From an uncultured Phocaeicola sp. (GTDB lineage Bacteria; Bacteroidota; Bacteroidia; Bacteroidales; Bacteroidaceae), in assembly GCA_944321335.1 (NCBI GenBank), contig CALUKX010000004.1:1-64000 (forward strand): 64,000 bases of DNA, given 5' to 3'. Below, in pieces: positions 52,125 to 61,660 of this stretch (positions within the stretch are counted from its first letter, which is position 1; each line of letters begins with the position of its first letter). A program made the translations under genes and the position numbers. Under the pieces are notes generated by a model. It did no database searches. It was not told where the DNA came from and worked only from the letters and a program-made list of their open reading frames with translations.

Positions 52125-52844
52125 ATGATCCGACTTATAGATATCAATAAAACTTATCATAACGGAGCTCCCCTCCATGTATTGAAAGGAATCAACCTGA
52201 ATATCGGCAAAGGAGAGTTCGTTTCTATCATGGGCGCATCCGGATCGGGCAAATCCACCTTATTGAATATATTGGGGATTCTCGACAATTACGATTCGGG
52301 CGAATATTATCTGAACGACGTACTGATCAAGGACTTGAGCGAAACCAAGGCTGCAGAGTACCGCAACCGTATGATCGGTTTCATCTTCCAGTCGTTCAAC
52401 CTGATCTCGTTCAAGAATGCGATGGAGAATGTGGCCCTTCCCCTCTTCTATCAAGGTGTAAGCCGGAAGAAACGTAACCAGCTGGCAATGGAGTATCTCG
52501 AAAAGCTGGGACTGAAGGATTGGGCACACCACATGCCGAACGAGCTTTCGGGCGGACAGAAACAACGTGTAGCCATTGCCCGTGCATTGATATCAAAACC
52601 TCAGATTATCCTGGCCGACGAACCTACCGGTGCTCTCGACAGCAAGACCTCCATCGAGGTGATGAACATACTCAAGGAACTGCACGATAACGAAGGACTG
52701 ACCATTGTTGTGGTTACCCACGAAAGCGGTGTTGCCAACCAGACCAACAAAATTATCCACATCAAGGACGGTATCATCGAACGCATTGAAGACAATATCG
52801 ACCACAACGCTTCGCCATTCGGCCAGAACGGCTACATGAAATAA
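52125..52844 (+). CDS. MacB/LolD-type ABC transporter ATP-binding protein
   Basis: 239 aa from ATG 52125; the longer frame has no reason to be used. Walker A GASGSGKST (37-45), signature LSGGQKQR, Walker B LADEPTGALD and the switch His (VTHES). Typical of three-component MacAB-like exporters, not nutrient importers. First of five genes (ATPase, two permeases, MFP, TolC), 11 bp before the first permease. Confidence 0.92.
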   Translation: MIRLIDINKTYHNGAPLHVLKGINLNIGKGEFVSIMGASGSGKSTLLNILGILDNYDSGEYYLNDVLIKDLSETKAAEYRNRMIGFIFQSFNLISFKNAMENVALPLFYQGVSRKKRNQLAMEYLEKLGLKDWAHHMPNELSGGQKQRVAIARALISKPQIILADEPTGALDSKTSIEVMNILKELHDNEGLTIVVVTHESGVANQTNKIIHIKDGIIERIEDNIDHNASPFGQNGYMK

Positions 52845-52855
52845 CTCCAAGACCT

Positions 52856-54103
52856 ATGATCGACCTCATTCAAGAAATATACGGTACCATCATGCGCAAC
52901 AAGTTGCGTACGGCACTTACCGGCTTTGCCGTGGCCTGGGGTATCTTCATGCTGATTGTCCTGTTGGGCGCCGGCAACGGATTGCTCAATGCATTCGAAG
53001 GCAATTCGCGTAACATGAAGATGAATTCGATGAAAATCTTCCCCGGCTATACCAGCAAGCCATACAACGGACTCAAGGAGGGACGTTCCATCTCGCTGAA
53101 CAATGCCGACCGTGAGCAGACCATCGAATCGTTCCCCGAACAGATTACCACTGCCGGTGCCACCGTGAGCCAGTCGGTTTATCTCAACTACGGAAAGGAA
53201 AACGTCAACATTACTCTCGACGGTGTGTACCCCAACTATCCCGAACTCGATGCCGTCAAGGTAAAGCAAGGACGCTTTATCAATGAGATGGATATGAATC
53301 AGAAACGGAAGGTCATCATCCTGCACGAGAAAACCGTGAAACAGTTGTTCGGGAAGACCGATCCCCTCGGCAAGCTTATCAACGCACAAGGAACCATGTA
53401 TCAGGTAGTAGGAATCTATGCCGACCAGAACAGTTTTTCGCCATCGGCATACGTTCCTTTCACGACCCTGCAGCTGATCTACAACAAAGGCGACAGCATA
53501 GACGATATCACCTTCATCACCCAGAACGTGGAAACTGCCGAAGCCAGCGAACAGCTGGCCAAGGATTACCGCGCCATGATGGGCGGGCGCAAGCAGTTTG
53601 CCGCCGATGACGATGGTGCCATCTGGATATGGGACCGCATGAGCCAGTTCCTCCAGCAGAAAGCCGGACAAAGCATGTTGCGTATCGCCATCTGGGTTAT
53701 CGGTATCTTTACGTTGCTGAGCGGTATCGTAGGAGTGAGCAACATCATGCTGATTACCGTACGCGAACGGACCCATGAGTTCGGTATCCGCAAGGCACTC
53801 GGAGCGAAACCCTCGTCGATTCTGTGGCTCATCATTTCCGAAAGTGTCATCATCACCACCTTCTTCGGATACATCGGGATGGTGGCAGGAATCGCCGTAA
53901 CCGAATATATGAATATCGTAGCCGGAAAACAGACGATGGATATGGGCGTGTTCTCGATGACCTTTTTCGAGAATCCGACCGTCGACCTGAGTGTCGCCAT
54001 CGAAGCTACCGTTACATTGATTATCGCTGGGACATTGGCCGGACTCTTCCCTGCCCGCAAGGCAGTGCGTATCCGTCCCATCGAGGCACTTAGAGCAGAC
54101 TGA
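52856..54103 (+). CDS. MacB-type ABC permease 1 (FtsX-like)
   Basis: 415 aa. Four TM helices: TM1 at about 22-42 (LTGFAVAWGIFMLIVLLG), then a ~240-residue periplasmic MacB core and three helices near the C-terminus (IWVIGIFTLLSGIVGVSNIML, the IIISESVIITTFFGY region and a final LAGLFPARKAVRIRPIEALR). The C-terminal RIRPIEALR is the usual FtsX tail. Cooperates with the ATPase upstream; a second permease follows 2 bp later. Confidence 0.9.
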   Translation: MIDLIQEIYGTIMRNKLRTALTGFAVAWGIFMLIVLLGAGNGLLNAFEGNSRNMKMNSMKIFPGYTSKPYNGLKEGRSISLNNADREQTIESFPEQITTAGATVSQSVYLNYGKENVNITLDGVYPNYPELDAVKVKQGRFINEMDMNQKRKVIILHEKTVKQLFGKTDPLGKLINAQGTMYQVVGIYADQNSFSPSAYVPFTTLQLIYNKGDSIDDITFITQNVETAEASEQLAKDYRAMMGGRKQFAADDDGAIWIWDRMSQFLQQKAGQSMLRIAIWVIGIFTLLSGIVGVSNIMLITVRERTHEFGIRKALGAKPSSILWLIISESVIITTFFGYIGMVAGIAVTEYMNIVAGKQTMDMGVFSMTFFENPTVDLSVAIEATVTLIIAGTLAGLFPARKAVRIRPIEALRAD

Positions 54104-54105
54104 TT

Positions 54106-55350
54106 ATGAGAAAGTTCGATTTAGATACATGGCAGGAAATTCTTGTTACCATTACCCGTAACAAGACCCGAAGCGTGCTTACCGCCTTCGGTATCTTCTG
54201 GGGTATCTTCATGCTGATAGCCCTGATGGGAGGAGCCCAAGGATTGAAGTATCTGATGTCGAAACAGTTCCAGGGATTCGCTACCAACTCGGGGTTTTTA
54301 GGTCCCAACCGCACCGGTAAGGCCTACAAAGGATTCCAGCAAGGACGTTATTGGGACCTGGAGAACAAGGATGTGGATATCATCCGTCGGAATGTAGACG
54401 AGATTGATATCATTACTCCGACCTTGGCCCGATGGGGTATCAACGCCGTCTACCAGGACAAAAGCATTTCGGGAACATTGAAAGGATTGTACCCGGCTTA
54501 CGGAGTCATCGAAGAACCCGAAGTTACCATCGGACGTTACATCAACGATATGGATGTGCGCGACCAGCGTAAGGTGTGCGTGATAGGAAAACGAATCTAT
54601 GAAACACTCTTTCCCGGAGGGGAAAACCCTTGCGGTAAATACATCGAAGTGAACGGAATCTATTATCAGGTTATCGGTGTGAGTATGGCAACCGGAAACA
54701 TCTCCATCAACGGTCGATCGGAAACGTCAATCACCATTCCGTTCAGTACGATGCAGAACAACTATAACTTCGGCAACAAGATACAGTTGCTTTGCTATAC
54801 GGCTAAGAAAGGATACCTGATCAATGAAGTAGAAAAGAAAGTGGCACAGGTAGTGAAGAAGACGCACATGATCCACCCCGACGACGAGCAGGCACTGGTT
54901 CAGGTAAATGCCCAGGCCATGTTCAGTATGGTCGACAGCCTTTTCTCGGGCATCAATGTACTGGGTTGGATGGTCGGTCTGGGAACTTTGCTTGCCGGAG
55001 CCATCGGCGTGAGCAACATCATGATGGTTACTGTAAGGGAACGCACCGTCGAAATCGGTATCCGCCGTGCCATCGGTGCCAAGCCGAGCGATATCCTGCA
55101 GCAGATTCTTTCGGAAAGTATCGTGCTGACCATCATAGCCGGAATGGCCGGAATCTCGTTTGCGGTCTTCCTGTTGAACATCATGGATACGGCCGCCTCA
55201 TCGCCCGGCTCACCCGCCCATTTCCAGATCAGCTTCGGTCAGGCTATCGGAGCTTGCGTATTGTTGATTGTATTGGGGGTGCTTGCCGGACTTGCTCCTG
55301 CCTACAGGGCCATGTCGATCAAACCGATAGAAGCAATCCGCGACGAATGA
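54106..55350 (+). CDS. MacB-type ABC permease 2 (FtsX-like)
   Basis: 414 aa, same layout as the preceding permease (TM1 VLTAFGIFWGIFMLIALMGG, periplasmic MacB core, three C-terminal helices, ending YRAMSIKPIEAIRDE). The two differ throughout, so they probably form a heterodimer on one ATPase, a common Bacteroidetes arrangement. Confidence 0.9.
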   Translation: MRKFDLDTWQEILVTITRNKTRSVLTAFGIFWGIFMLIALMGGAQGLKYLMSKQFQGFATNSGFLGPNRTGKAYKGFQQGRYWDLENKDVDIIRRNVDEIDIITPTLARWGINAVYQDKSISGTLKGLYPAYGVIEEPEVTIGRYINDMDVRDQRKVCVIGKRIYETLFPGGENPCGKYIEVNGIYYQVIGVSMATGNISINGRSETSITIPFSTMQNNYNFGNKIQLLCYTAKKGYLINEVEKKVAQVVKKTHMIHPDDEQALVQVNAQAMFSMVDSLFSGINVLGWMVGLGTLLAGAIGVSNIMMVTVRERTVEIGIRRAIGAKPSDILQQILSESIVLTIIAGMAGISFAVFLLNIMDTAASSPGSPAHFQISFGQAIGACVLLIVLGVLAGLAPAYRAMSIKPIEAIRDE

Positions 55351-55401
55351 CAACAATAACGAAATAAAACGACTCAATAACCGGAAAAATCCAAAAGCAT
55401 T

Positions 55402-56499
55402 ATGAAGAAATATTTCAAAATCATCATCCTGGTCGTTATCGGCCTCATCTTTATAGGAACCTTCGTTTTCCTATTCCAGAAATCAAAACCCAAGGAAACC
55501 AGGTATAACGTTTCCAAGGTAGAAATCGACACGCTGGTACAGACTACCGTCGCTACAGGTAAGATCGAACCGCGTGACGAAGTCGAAATCAAGCCGCAGA
55601 TTTCGGGTATCATCGCCGAAGTCTACAAGGAAGCGGGACAAACCGTGAAGAAGGGCGAAATCATCGCCAAGGTGAAAGTCATCCCCGAACTGGGACAGCT
55701 GAACTCGGCCGAAAGCCGTGTCCGTCTGGCAGAGATGAACGGACGGCAGGCCGAAACCGACCTCGAACGTATGGAAAAGCTCTATAAAGGCAAGCTGGTG
55801 AGCAGCGAAGAATACGAAAAGACCTTGCTGGCCGCCAAGCAGGCACGCGAGGAACTGCAGGCTGCCAAAGACAACCTCGAAATCGTGAAGGAGGGTATCA
55901 CCAAGAACAGTGCTTCGTTCAGCAGCACCCTGATCCGTTCCACCATCGACGGACTGATTCTCGATGTGCCTATCAAGGTAGGTAACTCAGTTATCATGAG
56001 CAACACCTTCAACGACGGTACCACCATCGCTACCGTTGCCGATATGAGCGACCTGATTTTCCGTGGCAATGTCGATGAAACCGAAGTGGGACGAATCCAC
56101 GAAGGGATCCCCGTCAAGATTACCCTCGGTGCCCTGCAGAATATGCAGTTCGATGCCGTTCTGGAATACATCTCACCGAAGAGCGTGGAAAACAACGGAG
56201 CCAACCAGTTCGAAATCAAGGCAGCCATCAAGGTTCCTTCCGACGTAACCATCCGTTCGGGATACAGTGCCAATGCGGAGATGGAACTCCAACGTGCCGA
56301 CAACGTATTGTGCGTTCCCGAAAGCGCCTTGGAATTCAACGGCGACTCTACCTTTGTATATGTGCTCACCGACAGCGTTCCGACCCAAACATTCGAACGC
56401 CGCCCCATTACGACAGGTATCAGCAACGGTATCAAGATTGAGGTGAAGAAAGGATTGAAGAAAGACGAACTGGTTCGCGGACTAAAGCAGGAGGATTAA
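55402..56499 (+). CDS. MacA/HlyD-type periplasmic adaptor
   Basis: 365 aa. One N-terminal anchor helix (IIILVVIGLIFIGTFVFLF), then the lipoyl-like half motif (GKIEPRDEVEIKPQISGIIAEVYKEAGQTVKKG), an alpha-helical hairpin (about 95-165) and the complementary lipoyl half (FSSTLIRSTIDGLILDVPIKVG), followed by beta-barrel domains. Links the permease pair to TolC. Starts 51 bp after permease 2. Confidence 0.92.
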   Translation: MKKYFKIIILVVIGLIFIGTFVFLFQKSKPKETRYNVSKVEIDTLVQTTVATGKIEPRDEVEIKPQISGIIAEVYKEAGQTVKKGEIIAKVKVIPELGQLNSAESRVRLAEMNGRQAETDLERMEKLYKGKLVSSEEYEKTLLAAKQAREELQAAKDNLEIVKEGITKNSASFSSTLIRSTIDGLILDVPIKVGNSVIMSNTFNDGTTIATVADMSDLIFRGNVDETEVGRIHEGIPVKITLGALQNMQFDAVLEYISPKSVENNGANQFEIKAAIKVPSDVTIRSGYSANAEMELQRADNVLCVPESALEFNGDSTFVYVLTDSVPTQTFERRPITTGISNGIKIEVKKGLKKDELVRGLKQED

Positions 56500-56502
56500 G
56501 CC

Positions 56503-57828
56503 ATGAAGTTGAAAAGATTCTATCTGGCGGCAGCCTGCCTGACAGCCCTGCCGTTATCGGCCCAACAACAATGGACCCTGGAAAAATGTATCGACTATGC
56601 CATCGAACACAACCTGCAGATCAAACAGCAGGAAGCAACCAAGGAACAGAACGAAATCGAAGTAAGCACCGCCAAGTGGAGCCGTCTGCCCAGCCTGAAC
56701 GGAAGCACCTCGTACTCGTTCAATTTCGGACGAAGCCTGCAGGCCGACAATACCTACGAGAGCCTCAACACCCAAAGCAACAACTTTTCGCTGAATACCA
56801 ACGTGCCGCTTTTTACCGGTATGCAGATTCCTAACAACATCGCTCTGGCCAAACTGAATCTGAAAGCGGCGGTGGAAGATCTGGCAAAGGCAAAGGAAGA
56901 TATCAGCATTCAGGTGGCTTCATCGTATCTGCAGGTACTCTTCAACCAAGAACTGGCGAAAGTCGCTCATGAACAGGTTGGTTTGAGTGAAGAAATGCTG
57001 AAACAGAAGACCGCTTTCTTCGAGAACGGAAAGGCTTCGGAAGCCGAACTTTACGAAGCGAAGGCACGATTGGCACAGGACCGTCTTTCGGCAGTACAAG
57101 CCGACAACAATTACAGTCTGGCCCTGCTCGACCTGAGCCAGTTGCTGGAACTCCCGACACCGGAAGGATTCAGCATCGTATCGCCCGACATCGATTCGCT
57201 GCAACTTTTCGACCGCCTCTCCACACCGGAAGAAATCTATGCACAGGCCTTGCTGATAAAACCGGGTATCAAGGCTGCCCAATACCGTCTGGAAGGAGCA
57301 CAGAAAAACATCCGTCTGGCACAGAGCGCCTTCTATCCGCAATTGAGTTTCGGGGCCGGTATCGCAACCAACTACTATCGTGTATCGGGATATGAAAACA
57401 GCAGTTACAGTTCACAGCTCCGCGACAACTTCAGCCAATACCTGGGATTCACACTGAACGTGCCCATCTTCAACCGTTTCAGCACCCGCAACAACGTACG
57501 CAAAGCCCGTGTACAGAAAAACCTGTTGAGCTGGCAGTTGGAAGACAGCAAGAAGACTCTCTACAAGGAAATCCAGCAAGCCTACTACAATGCGGTGACA
57601 GCCGAAAGCAAATACACCAGCAGCCAGACCGCCGATGAAGCCGCCAAAGCCTCGTTCGACCTGATGGAGCAGAAATACCTCAACGGAAAAGCCAACGGAA
57701 CCGAATATAACGAAGCCCGTACCATCTGGCTGAAAGCCGTATCCGACCGCATCCAGGCCAAGTACGACTACCTGTTCCGTACCAAGATACTCGATTTCTA
57801 CAAAGGGATTCCCCTTACATTGAAATAA
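56503..57828 (+). CDS. TolC-family outer-membrane efflux protein
   Basis: 441 aa with signal (FYLAAACLTALPLSA). Two OEP repeats: starts with WTLEKCIDYAIEHNLQIKQQ, typical of TolC-family proteins, with the helical NNIALAKLNLKAAVEDLAKAKEDI and a second EEIYAQALLIKPGIKAAQYRLEGAQKNI. Outer-membrane channel of the exporter, 3 bp after the adaptor. The cargo is unknown. Confidence 0.92.
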   Translation: MKLKRFYLAAACLTALPLSAQQQWTLEKCIDYAIEHNLQIKQQEATKEQNEIEVSTAKWSRLPSLNGSTSYSFNFGRSLQADNTYESLNTQSNNFSLNTNVPLFTGMQIPNNIALAKLNLKAAVEDLAKAKEDISIQVASSYLQVLFNQELAKVAHEQVGLSEEMLKQKTAFFENGKASEAELYEAKARLAQDRLSAVQADNNYSLALLDLSQLLELPTPEGFSIVSPDIDSLQLFDRLSTPEEIYAQALLIKPGIKAAQYRLEGAQKNIRLAQSAFYPQLSFGAGIATNYYRVSGYENSSYSSQLRDNFSQYLGFTLNVPIFNRFSTRNNVRKARVQKNLLSWQLEDSKKTLYKEIQQAYYNAVTAESKYTSSQTADEAAKASFDLMEQKYLNGKANGTEYNEARTIWLKAVSDRIQAKYDYLFRTKILDFYKGIPLTLK

Positions 57829-57837
57829 GAAAAAGAA

Positions 57838-57880
57838 ATGGCAGCCATCTCTCCCGAACGGGAAACAGACTGGCTGCCAT
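57838..57880. terminator. Terminator of the export operon
   Basis: ATGGCAGCCA (57838-57847) with TGGCTGCCAT (57871-57880), then a short T-rich run; works for both converging operons. Confidence 0.65.
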
Positions 57881-57922
57881 TGTCTTTCCTCAAAAAAAGT
57901 AAATGCCTATCTACACTTTTAC

Positions 57923-59113
57923 TTACTCTATAATTACTGCTCTTTTTCTTTCATCATCCACAACTGCCATCATTCCTTCCACCTGGGCCAGAGCCAACAT
58001 ACGTCCGTGGAACGAATATCCGGCGTTATATCCTTTATCTTCATCGCCAAGCATCATGCGTCCGTGATCCACACGCATCGGCAATCCCGGATTTTCCTTT
58101 TCGAAGATACGGATCAGATCGATCAGATGACCGCGTCCCTCCAGATGCGAACTTTCGATAAAGTTACCGCCCGGCATGGCTGCCGTACTGCGCAGATGCA
58201 CGAAATGCGTACGACGTGCAAACTTCTTCGCCAGTTCGCGGGTATCGTTATGTTCGCCGGCGCTCAAGGAACCTGCACAGAAAGTCAGTCCGTTATGCGG
58301 ATTGTCCACTGCATTGAGGAACCACGCGATATCCTCTTCGTTGGTAACGATACGCGGCAAGCCCAGAATCTGGAACGGAGGATCATCGGGATGCACACAC
58401 ATGTTCACACCGTATTCCTCGCAAACCGGCATGATAGCCGAAAGGAAATAACGCATGTTTTCACGCAACGTATCACGGTCGATACCTTTATATAAACCCA
58501 GCAGACGCTTGAAGATAGCAACCGGATTCTTGTCACCTTCACGGATATTTCCGTTGACGAATCCTTGTGTCTTCACGATAATGCTGTCGATCAGTTCATC
58601 CTTTTCCGCTTCGGTAATCACCTTGTCGAGCTCGGCCACCTTGCGCAACTCCTCATCGGTATAATCCTTTTCGGCCCCTTCGCGCTCCAGAATACGGGTA
58701 TCGAAGTAAGCGAAACGGATACGGTCGTAATACAGCGAGCTGCTGCCGTCGGGCCAAGGGTACTGCAAATCGGTACGCACCCAGTCGATTACCGGCATGA
58801 AATTATAGCAGACGGTCTTCACACCGCATTTTCCCAGATTGGCCAAGCTCACCTTATAGTTCTCGATCAGTTGGTCGCGTTCGGGACCTGCATATTTGAT
58901 GGCTTCGCACACCGGCAGACTTTCCACTACCGACCAGCGCAAGCCGTATGATTCGATATACGATTTCAAGTCGTTGATGGCTTCTTCGGTCCAGATTTCC
59001 CCATTCGGGACATCATGCAAAGCGGTAACGATACCCTCTACACCAATCTGTCGCAACATGGAAAGCGTAATCTTATCCTTCTTTCCAAACCATCTCCACG
59101 TTTTCTCCATCAT
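57923..59113 (-). CDS. uxuA: Mannonate dehydratase
   Basis: 396 aa, usual length. Converts D-mannonate to 2-keto-3-deoxygluconate in the D-glucuronate branch. Starts with the family MEKTWRWFGKKDKITLSMLRQIGVEGIVTALHDVPNG, has the metal-site segment VNMCVHPDDPPFQILGLPRIV with NGLTFCAGSLSAG, and FVHLRSTAAMPGGNFIESSHLEG. Ends GMMAVVDDERKRAVIIE. With the SDR upstream (45 bp) it forms a uxuA-reductase operon. Confidence 0.95.
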   Translation of the reverse strand: MMEKTWRWFGKKDKITLSMLRQIGVEGIVTALHDVPNGEIWTEEAINDLKSYIESYGLRWSVVESLPVCEAIKYAGPERDQLIENYKVSLANLGKCGVKTVCYNFMPVIDWVRTDLQYPWPDGSSSLYYDRIRFAYFDTRILEREGAEKDYTDEELRKVAELDKVITEAEKDELIDSIIVKTQGFVNGNIREGDKNPVAIFKRLLGLYKGIDRDTLRENMRYFLSAIMPVCEEYGVNMCVHPDDPPFQILGLPRIVTNEEDIAWFLNAVDNPHNGLTFCAGSLSAGEHNDTRELAKKFARRTHFVHLRSTAAMPGGNFIESSHLEGRGHLIDLIRIFEKENPGLPMRVDHGRMMLGDEDKGYNAGYSFHGRMLALAQVEGMMAVVDDERKRAVIIE

Positions 59114-59158
59114 AATGTTTTCAAACTCCTTTCTAACTCTATTTAAAACGTTTGTTGA

Positions 59159-59974
59159 TTATACACCGCTGAAAGCACTGAAACCACCGTCGATAGGCAG
59201 TACAGCACCGGTAATGAAGCTGGCCGCATCGCTGCAGAGGAACTGCACCGCACCGTTCAGTTCGGAAATGTCACCGAAACGGCGCATCGGAGTCTTGGCA
59301 ATCACCTTCTTGCTACGTTCGGTAAGCGAACCGTCGGGATTGATCAGGATAGCACGGTTCTGGTTGCCGATAAAGAATCCCGGAGCAATAGCATTCACAC
59401 GGATCTTTTCGCTGAACTTGAGCGCCATTTCCTGAGCCAGCCAACGTGTAAAGTTTTCAACGGCACTCTTGGCCATTGAATAACCCGGAACACGGGTAAT
59501 CGATTCGTAAGCAGCCATAGAAGATACATTCACGATACTTCCCTCACCCTGCTTTGCCATAATTTCACCGAACACCAGACAAGGATAGACCGAACCGTAC
59601 AGATTCAGATCAACCACCTTATTCAAGTCGGCCACCTTCATATCGAAAATATTCTGATCTACAGTCAGCGTACCGCCCGGGATATTACCTCCGGCCGCAT
59701 TCACCAGGATATCAATCCGTCCCCACTGAGCCAGAATCTTATCTTTCACAGCCTGCAGGCTATCCATATCAAGCACATTGCAAGCCACCCCCCAAACCGT
59801 ATCACTTACAGTCTTCAGATGCTCCAGTGCCTTATCTACACGGTCCTGATGCGCACCGATAATAATCACTTTTGCACCTGCACGAAGAAAACCTTCGGCT
59901 ATATTGCTACCTAACACTCCGGAACCGCCGGTGACCAATGCCACCTTGCCGGAAATATCAAACATGCTGTTCAT
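59159..59974 (-). CDS. SDR family oxidoreductase, probable D-mannonate oxidoreductase (fructuronate reductase)
   Basis: 271 aa from ATG 59974 (MNSMFDISGKVALVTGG); Met4 at 59965 also possible. Classical SDR: TGGSGVLGSNIA cofactor loop, NAAGGNIPGG, Ser in VNVSSMAAYES, Tyr-x3-Lys (YSMAKSA). Ends with GAVLPIDGGFSAFSGV. In Bacteroidetes an SDR replaces the classical long-chain UxuB next to uxuA and reduces fructuronate to mannonate. The substrate is inferred from the neighbour. Confidence 0.85.
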   Translation of the reverse strand: MNSMFDISGKVALVTGGSGVLGSNIAEGFLRAGAKVIIIGAHQDRVDKALEHLKTVSDTVWGVACNVLDMDSLQAVKDKILAQWGRIDILVNAAGGNIPGGTLTVDQNIFDMKVADLNKVVDLNLYGSVYPCLVFGEIMAKQGEGSIVNVSSMAAYESITRVPGYSMAKSAVENFTRWLAQEMALKFSEKIRVNAIAPGFFIGNQNRAILINPDGSLTERSKKVIAKTPMRRFGDISELNGAVQFLCSDAASFITGAVLPIDGGFSAFSGV

Positions 59975-60006
59975 ATATATCGTATAATAATTTAAGTTCC
60001 GTATCA

Positions 60007-60014
60007 CAAAAATA
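60007..60014 (-). promoter_or_regulatory. -7 element of the SDR-uxuA operon
   Basis: TATTTTTG on the minus strand, 32 bp before the SDR ATG. No -33 match. Confidence 0.5.
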
Positions 60015-60041
60015 GTATAGAAATAAATTGATATATATGCG

Positions 60042-60049
60042 TATATTTG
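60042..60049 (+). promoter_or_regulatory. -7 element of the AraC-type gene
   Basis: TATATTTG, 48 bp before the ATG at 60098, only 27 bp from the divergent -7 element, so the two promoters overlap. Confidence 0.5.
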
Positions 60050-60097
60050 CAGAAGATTTACTTATTTTTGCCAAAATCAAGAAAATCTGATAAATCT

Positions 60098-60964
60098 ATG
60101 AAGAAACTCCTGAACGAACAACTGCCCATCACGAATACCAACCCCATCAAAGCCCGTTTCTTTGATTATCATACGTTTACCTATCCGTGGCATTTCCATA
60201 GCCAATATGAATTGATCTATATCGAAAAGGGATACGGCCAATGTATCATCGGCGACGGCATACTGCCCTATACCGACGAGGAACTGATACTCATCGGCCC
60301 GAATCTTCCCCACGTGATGCAGAGTGCCGCCGATTATGAGACTGACGAATCGTTGCGTGTAAACGGAGTCATCATCCAGTTCGAGACCGATTTCATGCAG
60401 TACTCTTTCTCGCACTATATCCAGTTCATTCCGGTACAACATCTGTTGGAAGACAGCCAACGAGGCATCTGTTTCTCGTTAAAGAAACACCCCCACATAC
60501 AGGAAATGCTCAAGCAGATGCCTGTATCGAAAGGAGTGTCCCAGATTATCCTGATCCTTTCGCTACTCGATGCACTGGCCGAATGTAAACAACGGCGCTT
60601 CGGGACTTCGCCCAACTATGCCCCGACTTCAGAAACTTTCAAGGACAAGAAGACAGAAAAGATCATCGCCTACCTGCATAAGAATTATACTCGCACGGTA
60701 ACGTTGGAGGAAATCGCCTCGTTTGCCGCCATGAACCCCGCCGCCTTCTGCCGTTACTTCAAGTCGGCCACCGGCAAGACCTTAAAAGGTTACATTCTTG
60801 ATATGCGCATCGGTTATGCCTGCAAATTGTTGGCAGCCGAAGAAATCAACATAGCCCAGGTCAGTCTGGAATGTGGATTCGAGTCGGTATCGCATTTCAA
60901 CCGAAGCTTCAAGAAATTGCTGGGCATGTCGCCTACGGAGTATAAGGAAACGATACTGAAATAA
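60098..60964 (+). CDS. AraC-family regulator with cupin domain, divergent from SDR-uxuA
   Basis: 288 aa from ATG 60098; the longer frame starts within the promoter. N-terminal cupin (YPWHFHSQYELIYIEKGYGQCIIGDG) binds a sugar-like effector in this class; the two C-terminal HTHs are TLEEIASFAAMNPAAFCRYFK and NIAQVSLECGFESVSHFNRSFK, ending GMSPTEYKE. Divergent arrangement with overlapping promoters suggests it controls SDR-uxuA in response to a uronate or a derived metabolite. Confidence 0.9.
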   Translation: MKKLLNEQLPITNTNPIKARFFDYHTFTYPWHFHSQYELIYIEKGYGQCIIGDGILPYTDEELILIGPNLPHVMQSAADYETDESLRVNGVIIQFETDFMQYSFSHYIQFIPVQHLLEDSQRGICFSLKKHPHIQEMLKQMPVSKGVSQIILILSLLDALAECKQRRFGTSPNYAPTSETFKDKKTEKIIAYLHKNYTRTVTLEEIASFAAMNPAAFCRYFKSATGKTLKGYILDMRIGYACKLLAAEEINIAQVSLECGFESVSHFNRSFKKLLGMSPTEYKETILK

Positions 60965-61027
60965 ATCTCCTTTGATTCCATTATGTACAAATCCTTATTA
61001 CTACAATAGAATAAAATTATTCCAATA

Positions 61028-61059
61028 CTTGACATCGCCTTTTCAATACATTATCTTTA
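61028..61059 (+). promoter_or_regulatory. Promoter of the DUF6078 gene
   Basis: CTTG at 61028-61031, 20-bp spacer, -7 TATCTTTA at 61052-61059 (one mismatch), 35 bp before the ATG. Confidence 0.5.
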
Positions 61060-61093
61060 TCGAAGTTATAACCTTTAACACAAAGTCTATCTT

Positions 61094-61528
61094 ATGATCA
61101 AGAAACTAAAGAACACAATCCCTACCGACTATGCAACCTGTCTGTTGGGCGACTGCCAACAGGCGGGAAACTGCCTGCGCCAGCTGGCTTATCAGGCTCA
61201 AACCGAAAAAGAAACTTTCCTGAGAATCATCAATCCGAACCAATGTGCGACAGACGGCAAATGCCCTTTCTATCGCAATGCAACTCCGGTAAGATACGCC
61301 TATGGATTTACCGGAATACAGAAACAAATGTTTCCGGGACAATACGATATCTTCAGAACCATCTTGAGCAATCATTTCGGGCGCAATGCCTATTTCCAAA
61401 GGCGTAAAGGAGAAATTGCGCTTTCACCCAACGAACAGGCGACTGTGCTGAAAGCATTGAAACAGGCAGGAGTCACGGAAGACCTGTCGTTCGACCGCTA
61501 CGAAAACAGCTATAACTGGTACGAATAA
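61094..61528 (+). CDS. DUF6078 family protein
   Basis: 144 aa, soluble, six Cys in the N-terminal half, with CLLGDCQQAGNCLRQ (17-31) and CATDGKCPFYRN (about 51-62), the kind of paired Cys that could bind metal or Fe-S. DUF6078 is a small Bacteroidetes family of unknown function. Alone in its operon. Confidence 0.6.
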   Translation: MIKKLKNTIPTDYATCLLGDCQQAGNCLRQLAYQAQTEKETFLRIINPNQCATDGKCPFYRNATPVRYAYGFTGIQKQMFPGQYDIFRTILSNHFGRNAYFQRRKGEIALSPNEQATVLKALKQAGVTEDLSFDRYENSYNWYE

Positions 61529-61579
61529 CGAAGGAATATGAAAGCATACTTCAGTCCTCCCGATAATCCTTCTTTGAGA

Positions 61580-61660
61580 GGACTGGAGTTATGTCAAGGA
61601 AGGATTGGAGTTATGACTTGAGAGGATTGGAGTTTCGTCAAGGGAGGATTGGGAATTTGT
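61580..61660. repeat. 22-bp imperfect tandem repeat
   Basis: GGA(C/T)TGG(A/G) recurs at 61580, 61602, 61624 and 61646, exactly 22 bp apart; copies are about 75-85% alike by eye (core GGATTGGAGTTATG). Lies in the 450-bp gap between DUF6078 and the DHHW genes. No ORF through it. Confidence 0.6.
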
